Shown here: positions 6,232-12,593 of the stretch, in pieces | Layout: the number at the start of each line of letters is the position of its first letter | Numbering within the stretch: the first letter of the stretch is position 1 | NCBI GenBank assembly: GCA_037127585.1 | Contig: JBAXYB010000086.1 | Span: 1 to 12,593 of the forward strand | Source of the DNA: CAINDI01 sp037127585 | GTDB lineage: Bacteria > Verrucomicrobiota > Verrucomicrobiia > Palsa-1439 | Reading direction: 5' to 3' | DNA: 12,593 nt | The notes under the pieces: generated by a model | Database searches by the model: none | The model's input: only the letters and a program-made list of their open reading frames with translations | Told to the model about the DNA's origin: nothing | Program-made: the position numbers and the translations under genes

Positions 6232-6912
6232 ATGGCAATCATCAACTACGCAAAAAAAGAGGTGCAGTTCAAGGTCGTCTACTACGGTCCCGCGCTCTGC
6301 GGCAAGACCACCAACCTGGCCTACATTCACAGTCAGGTCACCGACACGAATAAAGGCGAACTCGTCTCGCTCGCGACCGCCGCTGATCGCACGCTGTTCT
6401 TCGACTTCCTGCCGTTGAGCGCCGTCGTGATCAAAGGCTTCAAGACCAAGTTCCAACTCTACACCGTCCCCGGCCAAGTAATCTACAACGCCACCCGGCA
6501 ACTCGTGCTCCGCAGCGTGGACGGCGTCGTGTTTGTCGCCGACTCGCAATGGGACAAGATGGAAGAGAACGTCGAGAGCTTCAAAAATCTCCAGGAGAAT
6601 CTGGCCCGGCAAGGCACGAGCCTCGACAACATCCCCTACGTCCTCCAATACAACAAGCGCGACATGCCCAACCCCGCGCCCAAGCACTACCTCGAGTTTG
6701 TGCTCAACAACCGGCGCATCCGCGTGCCGAGCTTCGAAGGCGTCGCCTCCACCGGCGTCGGCGTCTTCCAGACCCTCAACACGGTCTCGCGCTTATTGCT
6801 CCAGAAGTTCGCGCGCGACAACGAACAAGCCGCCACGAAAAGCCCGCGCGTCCCGACCGCGCCCGGCACCACGTCCCTCTCCGGCATCGGCTCCGTGCCG
6901 ACGCGCCGGTAA
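6232..6912 (+). CDS. mglA: MglA-like small Ras-family GTPase
   Basis: This 226-aa cytoplasmic GTPase of the bacterial MglA group carries the expected motifs. These are P-loop GPALCGKT (19-26), switch I DRTLFFDFLP (52-61) with the Thr at 54, the MglA-specific G3 form TVPGQ (78-82), NKRD (141-144) for guanine recognition, and an ASTGVGVF segment. It starts 12 bases after the HhH-Roadblock stop, with AAAAGG as ribosome site, and is followed 23 bases later by another Roadblock gene. In Myxococcus, MglA-GTP marks the leading pole and acts on type IV pili, while the Roadblock protein MglB stimulates GTP hydrolysis. A similar switch acting on the PilB of this operon is the simplest inference. Typical MglA is about 195 aa; the extra about 30 residues form a Ser/Thr/Pro-rich C-terminal tail. 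Confidence 0.88.
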   Translation: MAIINYAKKEVQFKVVYYGPALCGKTTNLAYIHSQVTDTNKGELVSLATAADRTLFFDFLPLSAVVIKGFKTKFQLYTVPGQVIYNATRQLVLRSVDGVVFVADSQWDKMEENVESFKNLQENLARQGTSLDNIPYVLQYNKRDMPNPAPKHYLEFVLNNRRIRVPSFEGVASTGVGVFQTLNTVSRLLLQKFARDNEQAATKSPRVPTAPGTTSLSGIGSVPTRR

Positions 6913-6935
6913 CCGCTAACGAAAGGCGCACGGCA

Positions 6936-7397
6936 ATGCAATCGACGCCCATTCTAACAGTCCACACGGCCAACCGGCTTCTCGACGTCCTCGAAGATTA
7001 CCTCGACAAAACCGAAGCCAATTACGCCATGGTCATCGAGCGCGGCGGCTCGATCCTCAGCGAACTCGGCACCATCCCCGAGACCGCCGACATGACCATC
7101 GTCGCCGCCCTCGCCGCCGGTAGTTTTGCCGCCACGAAAGAGTTGGCCTTACGGATTGGCGAACCGGAATTCACCGCGTTGCATCAGCAAGGCGAGAACT
7201 ACCAGATCTACATGTGCTACGTCTCCGAGTACGCCGTCCTCGTCACCATCTTCGGCAACCAGACCACGCTCGGCCTCGTCCGCTTCTACTCCGGCAAGAC
7301 CGTGAAGCAACTCAGTCAGACGCTCGAAGAAAGCACGCACCAATACGCCGCCCCCGTCTTCAACACCCGCGACGTCGAGCGCGCTTTCGGCGAATAG
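6936..7397 (+). CDS. Stand-alone Roadblock/LC7-domain protein (MglB-like)
   Basis: This 153-aa protein starts at ATG 6936 with GAAAGG nine bases upstream. After a short amphipathic N-terminal helix (HTANRLLDVLEDYL), residues about 28-120 follow the Roadblock fold: a strand ANYAMVIERGGSILSELG, a helix with AALAAGSFAATKELA, and strands YQIYMCYVSEYAVLVTIFG and TTLGLVRFYS. A charged C-terminal helix and tail follow. Roadblock proteins dimerise and act as GAPs or scaffolds for MglA-type GTPases, and the gene directly follows the mglA-like gene. It is diverged from the Roadblock domain of the 698-aa protein, so the two are not a recent duplication. It appears to be the last gene of the operon; no strong terminator follows. 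Direct GAP activity cannot be judged from sequence. Confidence 0.82.
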   Translation: MQSTPILTVHTANRLLDVLEDYLDKTEANYAMVIERGGSILSELGTIPETADMTIVAALAAGSFAATKELALRIGEPEFTALHQQGENYQIYMCYVSEYAVLVTIFGNQTTLGLVRFYSGKTVKQLSQTLEESTHQYAAPVFNTRDVERAFGE

Positions 7398-7428
7398 CCT
7401 CCCGCTGATGTAGATACCGTCTTGGTTG

Positions 7429-7851
7429 TCAGGCGGTGGGAGCATAATTTGGATCAAAGGGGCGGTTGTGTTTGAGAACTCCATGTGCTTGATGCAGCAA
7501 CTTGCGCATCACCGCGCCGACGACGGCCATCTTGGGTTTCCCAGCCGCCAACAGCCGCTGGGCAAACACCCGCAGCAACGGATTGGCCTGCACGGCAACC
7601 ACCGCCGGTAGGTACAGCGCCCGGCGCACCGTCGCGTTGCCCACCTTGCTCAGACGCGTTTTGCCGCGCACACTGCTGCCGCTCTCGCGTTGGCGCGGGC
7701 TCAAGCCGGCGTAGACTGCCGCTTGCCGCGCACTGCGGTACTGCCCCAAGAGCGGGACTTCCGCCAACAGTTTGTGCGCGGTGGTTTCCCCGATACCGGG
7801 AATGTTTTGCAGCAACTGCGCTGGGTGGTGCAGCGGCGGGTGGGCTTCAGG
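7429..7851 (-). pseudogene. 5'-truncated IS110-family transposase remnant
   Basis: The minus-strand frame gives the C-terminal Transposase_20 domain of IS110-type transposases. It reads HPAQLLQNIPGIGETTAHKL, then YRSARQAAVYAGLSPRQRES, then SVRGKTRLSKVGNATVRRAL, and ends PFDPNYAPTA before TGA. The N-terminal DEDD catalytic half is absent: upstream of about 7851 the frame continues only with unrelated residues to a stop near 7905. The fragment is therefore inactive. It lies convergent to the Roadblock operon, 31 bases past its last stop, and between that operon and the tRNA pair. IS110 elements lack classic inverted repeats, and no boundary signature is evident. Confidence 0.85.
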
Positions 7852-7966
7852 TGATGGAATTAAACAGTTCTCGTTGCTGCCACAGCTTCCGAAGCCATTC
7901 GATTATGGCGTCTACGATTTGAACGTTTCCCTTCCGGGTGTACCAACTTCCACGCCGCTGGCGAAA

Positions 7967-8044
7967 TGGTCGGGACGACAGGATTTGAACCTGCGACTTC
8001 CTGGTCCCAAACCAGGCGCTCTAGCCAAGCTGAGCTACGTCCCG
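7967..8044 (-). tRNA. tRNA-Pro (anticodon UGG)
   Basis: On the minus strand the acceptor CGGGACG pairs with CGTCCCG, followed by discriminator A and an encoded CCA (7967-7969). The anticodon arm is CCTGG-TTTGGGA-CCAGG with anticodon TGG at 8007-8009, and the T arm is GCAGG-TTCAAAT-CCTGT. The length is 78 with CCA. The gene follows tRNA-Leu by 7 bases, so the two are cotranscribed. Confidence 0.96.
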
Positions 8045-8051
8045 CCAAAAG

Positions 8052-8138
8052 TGGTACCGACGGAGGGAATCGAACCCACACGCCCTTGCGGGCACTGGAT
8101 TTTGAGTCCAGCGCGTCTGCCAGTTCCGCCACGTCGGC
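8052..8138 (-). tRNA. tRNA-Leu (anticodon CAA)
   Basis: On the minus strand this is an 87-base class II tRNA. The acceptor GCCGACG pairs with CGTCGGT (the first pair is G-U), with discriminator A and encoded CCA. The anticodon arm is CTGGA-CTCAAAA-TCCAG with CAA at 8102-8104. A long variable arm (TGCCCGCAAGGGCG) forms its own stem, as expected for Leu. It is the first gene of the two-tRNA unit. Confidence 0.96.
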
Positions 8139-8157
8139 AATCCTGCGAGCGGGGCAA

Positions 8158-8185
8158 AGTATAAGCAGATGGGGCATCCCGGCAA
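8158..8185 (-). promoter_or_regulatory. Promoter of the tRNA-Leu/tRNA-Pro unit
   Basis: On the minus strand TTGCCG (8180-8185) and TATACT (8158-8163) lie 16 bases apart. The expected start near 8151 leaves a leader of about 12 bases before the tRNA-Leu 5' end at 8138. A GC-rich stretch directly after the -10 box (GCCCCGC) resembles a stringent discriminator. Confidence 0.65.
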
Positions 8186-8214
8186 CTGAAATCGCGACGC
8201 GACCGGCTCGCACC

Positions 8215-8243
8215 TTGCCAAATCTAGGGCGTTAACCTATTCT
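8215..8243 (+). promoter_or_regulatory. Sigma-70-like promoter of kdsD
   Basis: TTGCCA (8215-8220) and TATTCT (8238-8243) are separated by 17 bases and match consensus at 5 of 6 and 4 of 6. The predicted start near 8250 gives a leader of about 13 bases that still holds AGG at 8252-8254. It is divergent from the tRNA promoter, whose -35 box ends 29 bases away. Confidence 0.55.
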
Positions 8244-8262
8244 CGGCCTTCAGGTCAGCCCC

Positions 8263-9234
8263 ATGGACTTTGTCAAACGCGCCAAAACTGTCTTGGATAT
8301 TGAAATCGATGCGCTGCGTCAGACGCGGGCGCGCCTCGATCGGAATTTCTCTGCCGCCGTCGATCTCATCGTCACGACCCTGCGCAACCGCGGCAAACTC
8401 ATCGTGACCGGCGTCGGCAAGTCCGGCAACCTCGGGCTCAAGATCGCCGCCACGTTCACCAGCACCGGCACCACTTGCGTTGTGCTGGACGCCGTGAACG
8501 CCTTGCACGGCGATCTCGGCCTCATTCGCGATGGCGATGCAGTGCTGGCGTTGAGCTACTCGGGCGCGACCGAGGAGTTGCTCCGCATCTTGCCGGCGAT
8601 CAAACGCTTTGATGTGAACATCATTGCCGTCACCGGCTTTCCCCAATCGCCCATCGCCCGGCACAGCGACGTGGTGTTGAATGTGCACGTGAAAAAGGAA
8701 GCGTGCCCATTCAATCTCGCGCCGACGGCGAGCACGACCGCCATGCTCGCCTTGGCCGATGCGTTGGCGATGTGCGTCCTCGATGCGCGCGGATTCAAAA
8801 AGACCGATTACGCCAAATTGCATCCGGGCGGCGCCATTGGTTCGACGCTGCTCGTCCGCATTCAAGACATCATGCGCACCGGCACCCGCAACGCCGTCAT
8901 CCGCGAAACGGCCACCGTGAAAGATGCGTTGCTGGCGATGACGAAAGCCAAGTCGGGGACGATTAGCGTGGTGAACCAGAAGGGGCGCGTGGCCGGCGTG
9001 TTTACCGATGGCGACTTCCGCCGGCACATCGCGCGGGATACCGGCGTGATGCTTGTGCCGGTCAAAACTGTGATGACGCCCCGCCCAATCACCATCCGCC
9101 ATACCGCGCTGGCGGTCGAAGCCTTGAAGATTTTTCAACAACGACAGATTGACGATTTGATCGTTGTCGATGAGAATGGCCGTCCGGTCGGGATTGTGGA
9201 TTCGCAAGACCTGCCGAAGTTCAAAATCATGTGA
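8263..9234 (+). CDS. kdsD: Arabinose-5-phosphate isomerase (KdsD/KpsF family)
   Basis: This 323-aa protein interconverts ribulose 5-phosphate and arabinose 5-phosphate, the first step toward Kdo of lipopolysaccharide. The SIS domain (about 30-185) contains VTGVGKSGNLGLKIA, HGDLG, SYSGATEE, KEACPFNLAPTASTT and KLHPGGAIG. Lys53, Glu105, Glu146 and His187 sit at a constant offset of 6 from the catalytic residues I recall for E. coli KdsD (59, 111, 152, 193). Two CBS domains fill about 204-323 (IMRTGTRNAVI, GVFTDGDFRRHI, VMTPRPITI, VGIVDSQDL). Length and order are standard. No other Kdo or capsule gene is nearby, so the chromosomal housekeeping role is more likely than the capsule-linked KpsF role. 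It stops 22 bases before efp and probably shares its transcript. Confidence 0.93.
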   Translation: MDFVKRAKTVLDIEIDALRQTRARLDRNFSAAVDLIVTTLRNRGKLIVTGVGKSGNLGLKIAATFTSTGTTCVVLDAVNALHGDLGLIRDGDAVLALSYSGATEELLRILPAIKRFDVNIIAVTGFPQSPIARHSDVVLNVHVKKEACPFNLAPTASTTAMLALADALAMCVLDARGFKKTDYAKLHPGGAIGSTLLVRIQDIMRTGTRNAVIRETATVKDALLAMTKAKSGTISVVNQKGRVAGVFTDGDFRRHIARDTGVMLVPVKTVMTPRPITIRHTALAVEALKIFQQRQIDDLIVVDENGRPVGIVDSQDLPKFKIM

Positions 9235-9256
9235 AAGTAGAAAGAGGTTAATTGTT

Positions 9257-9814
9257 ATGCCGTCCGCCAACGATCTTCGCAAAGGAATGGCCATTAAATA
9301 TAATGGCGGGGTTACCGTCGTGCTCGAAATGCAACACCGCACGCCCGGCAACCTGCGCGCGTTTGTCCAAGCCACGCTCCGCAGCTTGAAAACCGGCAAG
9401 ACGTCCAATGTCCGCTTCACGTCCACCGAGTCGATTGAAGTCGTCTCGATGAACACGCGCGACCTCGATTACAGCTACAAGGATCAGACCGGCTACCACT
9501 TCATGGATCCGGAGACGTACGAAGACACATGCTTGGTCGAGGAATTCGTCGGCGAAAATGCCCGGTATCTCACCGAAAATCTCCGCGTGACGTTGATGGA
9601 AGTCGAAGGCAAACCGGCCGAGCTCGAATTGCCGCCCAAGGTGAAACTCAAAGTCCTCGACGCCCCGCCCGGCGTGCGCGGCGACACCGCGAACAACGTC
9701 ACCAAGCCGGCCACGGTCGAAGGTGGCTTTGAAGTCGGCGTCCCGATCTTCATCAACCCCGGCGATATCATCGAAGTTGATACCCGCACCGGCAAGTATC
9801 TGAACCGCGCTTAA
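9257..9814 (+). CDS. efp: Elongation factor P
   Basis: This 185-aa translation factor relieves ribosomes stalled at polyproline stretches by binding near the E site. The KOW-like N-terminal domain (about 1-65), the OB domain II (about 66-128) and the C-terminal OB domain III are all recognisable, the last by VKLKVLDAPPGVRGDT, then GFEVGVPIFINPGDIIEVDTRTGKY. ATG 9257 is chosen because it has AAGAGG at 9242-9247 nine bases upstream and gives the usual family length; further in-frame upstream starts would run into kdsD. In the functional loop of domain I, where E. coli has PGKGQAF with a modified Lys, this protein reads PGNLRAF (30-36). No Lys is available there, and Asn32 or Arg34 would take its place. 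No epmA, epmB or earP gene is nearby. Confidence 0.95.
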   Translation: MPSANDLRKGMAIKYNGGVTVVLEMQHRTPGNLRAFVQATLRSLKTGKTSNVRFTSTESIEVVSMNTRDLDYSYKDQTGYHFMDPETYEDTCLVEEFVGENARYLTENLRVTLMEVEGKPAELELPPKVKLKVLDAPPGVRGDTANNVTKPATVEGGFEVGVPIFINPGDIIEVDTRTGKYLNRA

Positions 9815-9865
9815 TCGATTTCTTTTGTCGTCAAATCTGGTGGATTTACCAAAAAAGTAAACCGC

Positions 9866-9895
9866 TTGACTAACCACAGGAATCGGGAGTAGTTT
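9866..9895 (+). promoter_or_regulatory. Candidate promoter of the amylase gene
   Basis: TTGACT (9866-9871) is a strong -35 match. TAGTTT (9890-9895), 18 bases further, is a weak -10. A start near 9902 would leave a leader of about 20 bases. It lies in the 107-base gap after efp, showing that the amylase has its own start of transcription. Confidence 0.4.
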
Positions 9896-9921
9896 CCTGC
9901 CGCTTTCGGATTGGAAACCTT

Positions 9922-12078
9922 ATGAATCTACGAACACTGCCCCGTCGCTTTGTTACCGCCGCCCTCGTTGCATTCGCTCTTGCCGGCACCCTGAGCCGGC
10001 CGGCCCACGGCGAAGTAATGCTGCAATATTTCGAGACCAGTTGGGATGAAATCTACCAGCGTCTGCCGGAGATTGCCGAGATCGGCTATGAAGGACTCTG
10101 GGTGCCGCCGCCATCGAAGTCGCCGGTCGCCGGTGGCCAGTTTGCCAGCGGCGGAAACGTCGGTTACAGCGGCTTCGATCGGTTCGACATCGGCGATATT
10201 CCGCAACGCGGCTCCCTCGGCACCCGGTATGGCACGCGCGGATCGCTCCGCAATCTCTCCGACAACGCGCATGGCTGCGACATCAAAATCTATCCCGACA
10301 TCGTCTTCAACCACTCCGGCAACGGCCCTGATTATCGAACTTACCCGGGGACTCAGCCCAATGACTTTCACGGCTGGTTCGACAGCGGCCAGCCCGGCGG
10401 TTTCAAGCGCGCCCCCCGCATGTCGAATTACGGCGAGATCAACAACGGCTTTGGCCGGACCTTTCAGGAGGAACTGGTCAGCTTGATGGATTTGCAGTTG
10501 GAAGCCGACAACCGCTTCTCGACCAGCTCGCCGAGTTACTGGACTAAGCCGTCGTTTGGCCGGCAGCCGGGTTGGGATGAGCATTATCCATTCGGCTATG
10601 TCGCGAGCGAAAATACCATCGGGTACATGAACCGATGGATCAACTGGCTCGGCTACGCCATGGATTTCGACGGTGTCCGGCTCGACGCCCCGAAACATTG
10701 CATCGCGGATTTTCTCGGCCTACCGGGCAGCGGATTTCTCCACGAGGTGCAATGGAACTTTCAAAACCGGCGCGGGTACTCGACGCCCGATGAGTATTCC
10801 GATCTCTACAAAAATTACATCAACCGGAAAAACGCACTGATCTTCGGTGAGTTCTTTATCGGCAGCGTCAGCGAAGTCGACTACTGGCGCAACTTCGGCG
10901 GCCAAGGCGTGAAACTCCGGTACCTCGATTTCCCGCGCAAAAGCGGTCTCATCATTCCGGCATTCAACAATGGCGACCTCAGCGCTCTGGCCGGCGCGTC
11001 TGGATTTTCGGAAGCGGAAGGCATTTTGTTTTGTCAGAGTCACGACGAAGCTCCCCCGGCCAAACTCGAACTGGCCTACGCCTACATCCTCACCCACATC
11101 GGCTTACCGGTCGTGTATTTCACCGGCAACAATCTCAGCGGCAATGACGTGAACGTGAAAACCTGGCTCAAGATCGGCCACGGCGGCGCACTCGGTGACT
11201 ACAGTAATAATGCGTTGCCGAATCTCGTCTACATCCACAACCAATTCGCCCGCGGCCGGGAATGGAACCGCTGGACGGAAGGCAATTTCTTTGTCTACGA
11301 GCGCTACGACGACCTCAACAGCAATGCCTCGCCCGACACCAACGAAGGGTTGCTCCTCGTCGGTCTCAACGACTCCGGCAGTTCGCAAACCCGCAACGGC
11401 GTGCAAACCGCATTCGCCGCCGGCACCGTCCTCCACGATTACACCGGCCTCAATCTGACCGACATCACCGTCGGCGGCGGCGGCACCGTCAACCTCACCA
11501 TTCCTGCCGGCAACAACGGCCAGGGGTGGGTTTGCTACGCACCCTACAACGCCTCCGCCAGCGGCGCCCCGATCCGCTTCAACAACGGCACCGCGCCAAT
11601 GATGAACTGGATCATCCCGGGCGGCGCGCTCACCACCAACAAATTCCGCCAAGTTGCGCGCGCCACCAACGACGTCGTCGACATCGACGTCTACTTCAAC
11701 AACCCCGCCGGCGGCACCGTCGACAACGTCCTCGTCAAATGGGGCCAGGGGCTCAAGGTCAACAGCACCGCGACATTCCTCACCAACAACACCCTCGTCT
11801 CCGGCGGCTTCCAACAGGCCACCGACCTCGGCGGCAACCACTGGCGGCTCACCGCCACGCTCACCAACGTCCCCGAAGGTCTCCACCTCATCAAAGCCCG
11901 CGTCTTCAACAGCCGGCCCGGCGGCTTCCCGGCTCTCTTCCAAACTTTCCAAACCGCCATCTACGTCGACCGCACCGGCCCCGCCCTCAACATCGTCAAC
12001 CCGCCCAACGGCGCCACCGTCGATGGCGACATCGTCGCCGTCATCACCAACACCGACCGGACCGCGTCGAGCCTTTAA
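9922..12078 (+). CDS. Secreted alpha-amylase-like GH13 glycoside hydrolase with Ig-like C-terminal modules, interrupted by TAA
   Basis: The first 718 residues begin with a Sec signal peptide: basic MNLRTLPRRF, a hydrophobic core, and likely cleavage after AHG (about 30/31). The GH13 (beta/alpha)8 domain spans about 32-430. Region I is DIVFNH (126-131). Region II is GVRLDAPKH with nucleophile Asp255. Region III is IFGEFF with acid/base Glu310. Region IV is FCQSHD with Asp375, so the catalytic triad is intact and hydrolysis of alpha-1,4-glucans such as starch or glycogen is expected. A beta-sandwich C-domain (about 435-550) and Ig-like modules follow. TAA 12076-12078 falls inside the second Ig-like module, and the same frame continues open to the window end, so the intact gene was longer. 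The unusual Gln-Ser in place of Asp-Asn before His374 in region IV sets it apart from classical amylases. Confidence 0.88.
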   Translation: MNLRTLPRRFVTAALVAFALAGTLSRPAHGEVMLQYFETSWDEIYQRLPEIAEIGYEGLWVPPPSKSPVAGGQFASGGNVGYSGFDRFDIGDIPQRGSLGTRYGTRGSLRNLSDNAHGCDIKIYPDIVFNHSGNGPDYRTYPGTQPNDFHGWFDSGQPGGFKRAPRMSNYGEINNGFGRTFQEELVSLMDLQLEADNRFSTSSPSYWTKPSFGRQPGWDEHYPFGYVASENTIGYMNRWINWLGYAMDFDGVRLDAPKHCIADFLGLPGSGFLHEVQWNFQNRRGYSTPDEYSDLYKNYINRKNALIFGEFFIGSVSEVDYWRNFGGQGVKLRYLDFPRKSGLIIPAFNNGDLSALAGASGFSEAEGILFCQSHDEAPPAKLELAYAYILTHIGLPVVYFTGNNLSGNDVNVKTWLKIGHGGALGDYSNNALPNLVYIHNQFARGREWNRWTEGNFFVYERYDDLNSNASPDTNEGLLLVGLNDSGSSQTRNGVQTAFAAGTVLHDYTGLNLTDITVGGGGTVNLTIPAGNNGQGWVCYAPYNASASGAPIRFNNGTAPMMNWIIPGGALTTNKFRQVARATNDVVDIDVYFNNPAGGTVDNVLVKWGQGLKVNSTATFLTNNTLVSGGFQQATDLGGNHWRLTATLTNVPEGLHLIKARVFNSRPGGFPALFQTFQTAIYVDRTGPALNIVNPPNGATVDGDIVAVITNTDRTASSL

Positions 12079-12593
12079 GTCCGCGTCGATGGCGGCCCGT
12101 ACGCGAGCGCCATCGAATCCACGAAAGGCCTCTGGAAATTTGCGCTCACCAATCTCACCGCCGGCAGCCACACCATCGACGTTCGCGCGTTCGAGTCCGA
12201 CTGGAACAACCCGCGCAGCGTCATCAACAGCACCAACGTCACCCGCACCTTCACCGTCGACACCGCCGGCCCGACCGTTGCCCTCGCTTTCGCCAACACC
12301 GGCAACAACCCCAACCGGATCGAACTGCCATTCTTCACCAGCACCATCACCGCGACCGGCGGCTCGACATTGAAAATGTACTGGGACGGGTTCGAGTTGC
12401 CGCTGTCCGGCGGCGCCAATGTCTTCGACGGCCGCTACATCCTCGGGGGCGCGACCAACCGGCTCTGGGGCGCGTTCGTCAACGGCACCCATTTCTTCGA
12501 AGCCGTCGCCGTCAACGCCGGCCTGACCAATCGCGCCGTCAAACAAGTCACGTTCAACCTCTACGGCACCAACCAAACCGATTCCGACGGCGA
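12079..12593 (+). pseudogene. In-frame continuation of the amylase-like gene after TAA (runs off window)
   Basis: The frame of the amylase gene stays open for 171 codons plus 2 bases to the window edge, with the same GC-rich third positions. It reads VRVDGGPYASAIESTKGLW, then AGSHTIDVRAFESDW, then FTVDTAGPTVALAF. This completes the Ig-like repeat begun before the stop (DRTGPALNIVNPPNG) and starts another (DTAGPTV). A single C-to-T change of CAA or a comparable codon would create the TAA. The choices are a recent nonsense mutation, stop-codon readthrough or a sequencing error. No start codon with a ribosome site precedes it, so it is not a separate gene. Confidence 0.75.

Noticed and set aside
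7399..7442. CTCCC...GGGAG inverted repeat after the Roadblock gene as an operon terminator
   Set aside because: Only 5 paired bases with a loop over 30 bases; the right half is also the coding end of the IS110 remnant.
7847..7966. Minus-strand frame with a protein-like tail (VQIVDAIIEWLRKLWQQREL) just after tRNA-Pro
   Set aside because: There is no start codon with a ribosome site, only about 37 residues, and no family that I recognise. It could be the end of a lost gene but cannot be supported.
9842..9863. Hairpin GG-TTTAC/GTAAA-CC after efp as a terminator
   Set aside because: The stem is AT-rich with a bulge and a 7-base A-rich loop, and no T tract follows on the plus strand, so it is not a convincing intrinsic terminator.
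11104..12576. Minus-strand open frame of 490 codons opposite the amylase gene
   Set aside because: The peptide is a Gly/Val/Asp/Glu-rich shadow of GC-rich coding DNA, while the plus strand carries clear GH13 and Ig-like sequence.

Overview
The window is a GC-rich bacterial chromosome segment. The gene content points to the PVC group, most likely a soil or freshwater Verrucomicrobiota (Pedosphaera/Limisphaerales type). The pointers are a GIY-YIG gene placed directly behind a tRNA, a PilB locus linked to MglA and Roadblock proteins, an EF-P with a G-N-L-R-A-F loop, a KdsD (so Kdo/LPS and a Gram-negative envelope), and a secreted GH13 amylase with Ig-like modules. This assignment is inference from family resemblance; no taxonomic marker is present.

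Layout. (1) 1-1306, a small accessory island: the 3' end of a tRNA (probably Asn), a truncated GIY-YIG nuclease gene, a HigBA-type toxin-antitoxin pair with its own promoter, a REP/MITE-like double hairpin, and a decayed second copy of the tRNA 3' end. The two tRNA-end copies match at 17 of 18 bases around the CCA end, as expected for attachment sites of an element that entered the tRNA gene. (2) 1387-7397, a co-directional operon: an ATPase-less TPR-MshEN protein, a PilB/GspE assembly ATPase, a possible 40-codon ORF filling the next gap, a 698-aa protein with a repeated N-terminal module, an HhH DNA-binding domain and a C-terminal Roadblock domain, an MglA-like GTPase, and a stand-alone Roadblock protein. 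(3) 7429-7851, a 5'-truncated IS110-family transposase remnant on the minus strand. (4) 7967-8185, a minus-strand tRNA-Leu(CAA)/tRNA-Pro(UGG) unit with a clear promoter. (5) 8263-9814, kdsD/kpsF and efp. (6) 9922 to the window end, a secreted alpha-amylase-like protein whose frame is broken by one TAA but stays open for 171 more codons.

The most distinctive system is region 2. It puts a pilus motor ATPase, a possible c-di-GMP-type MshEN sensor, a small Ras-like GTPase and two different Roadblock proteins in one transcription unit, one Roadblock fused to a ComEA-like HhH domain. In Myxococcus, MglA and its Roadblock partner MglB control the polarity of type IV pili. The inferred reading here is a compact GTPase switch controlling where or when PilB works, with the HhH fusion possibly linking it to DNA.
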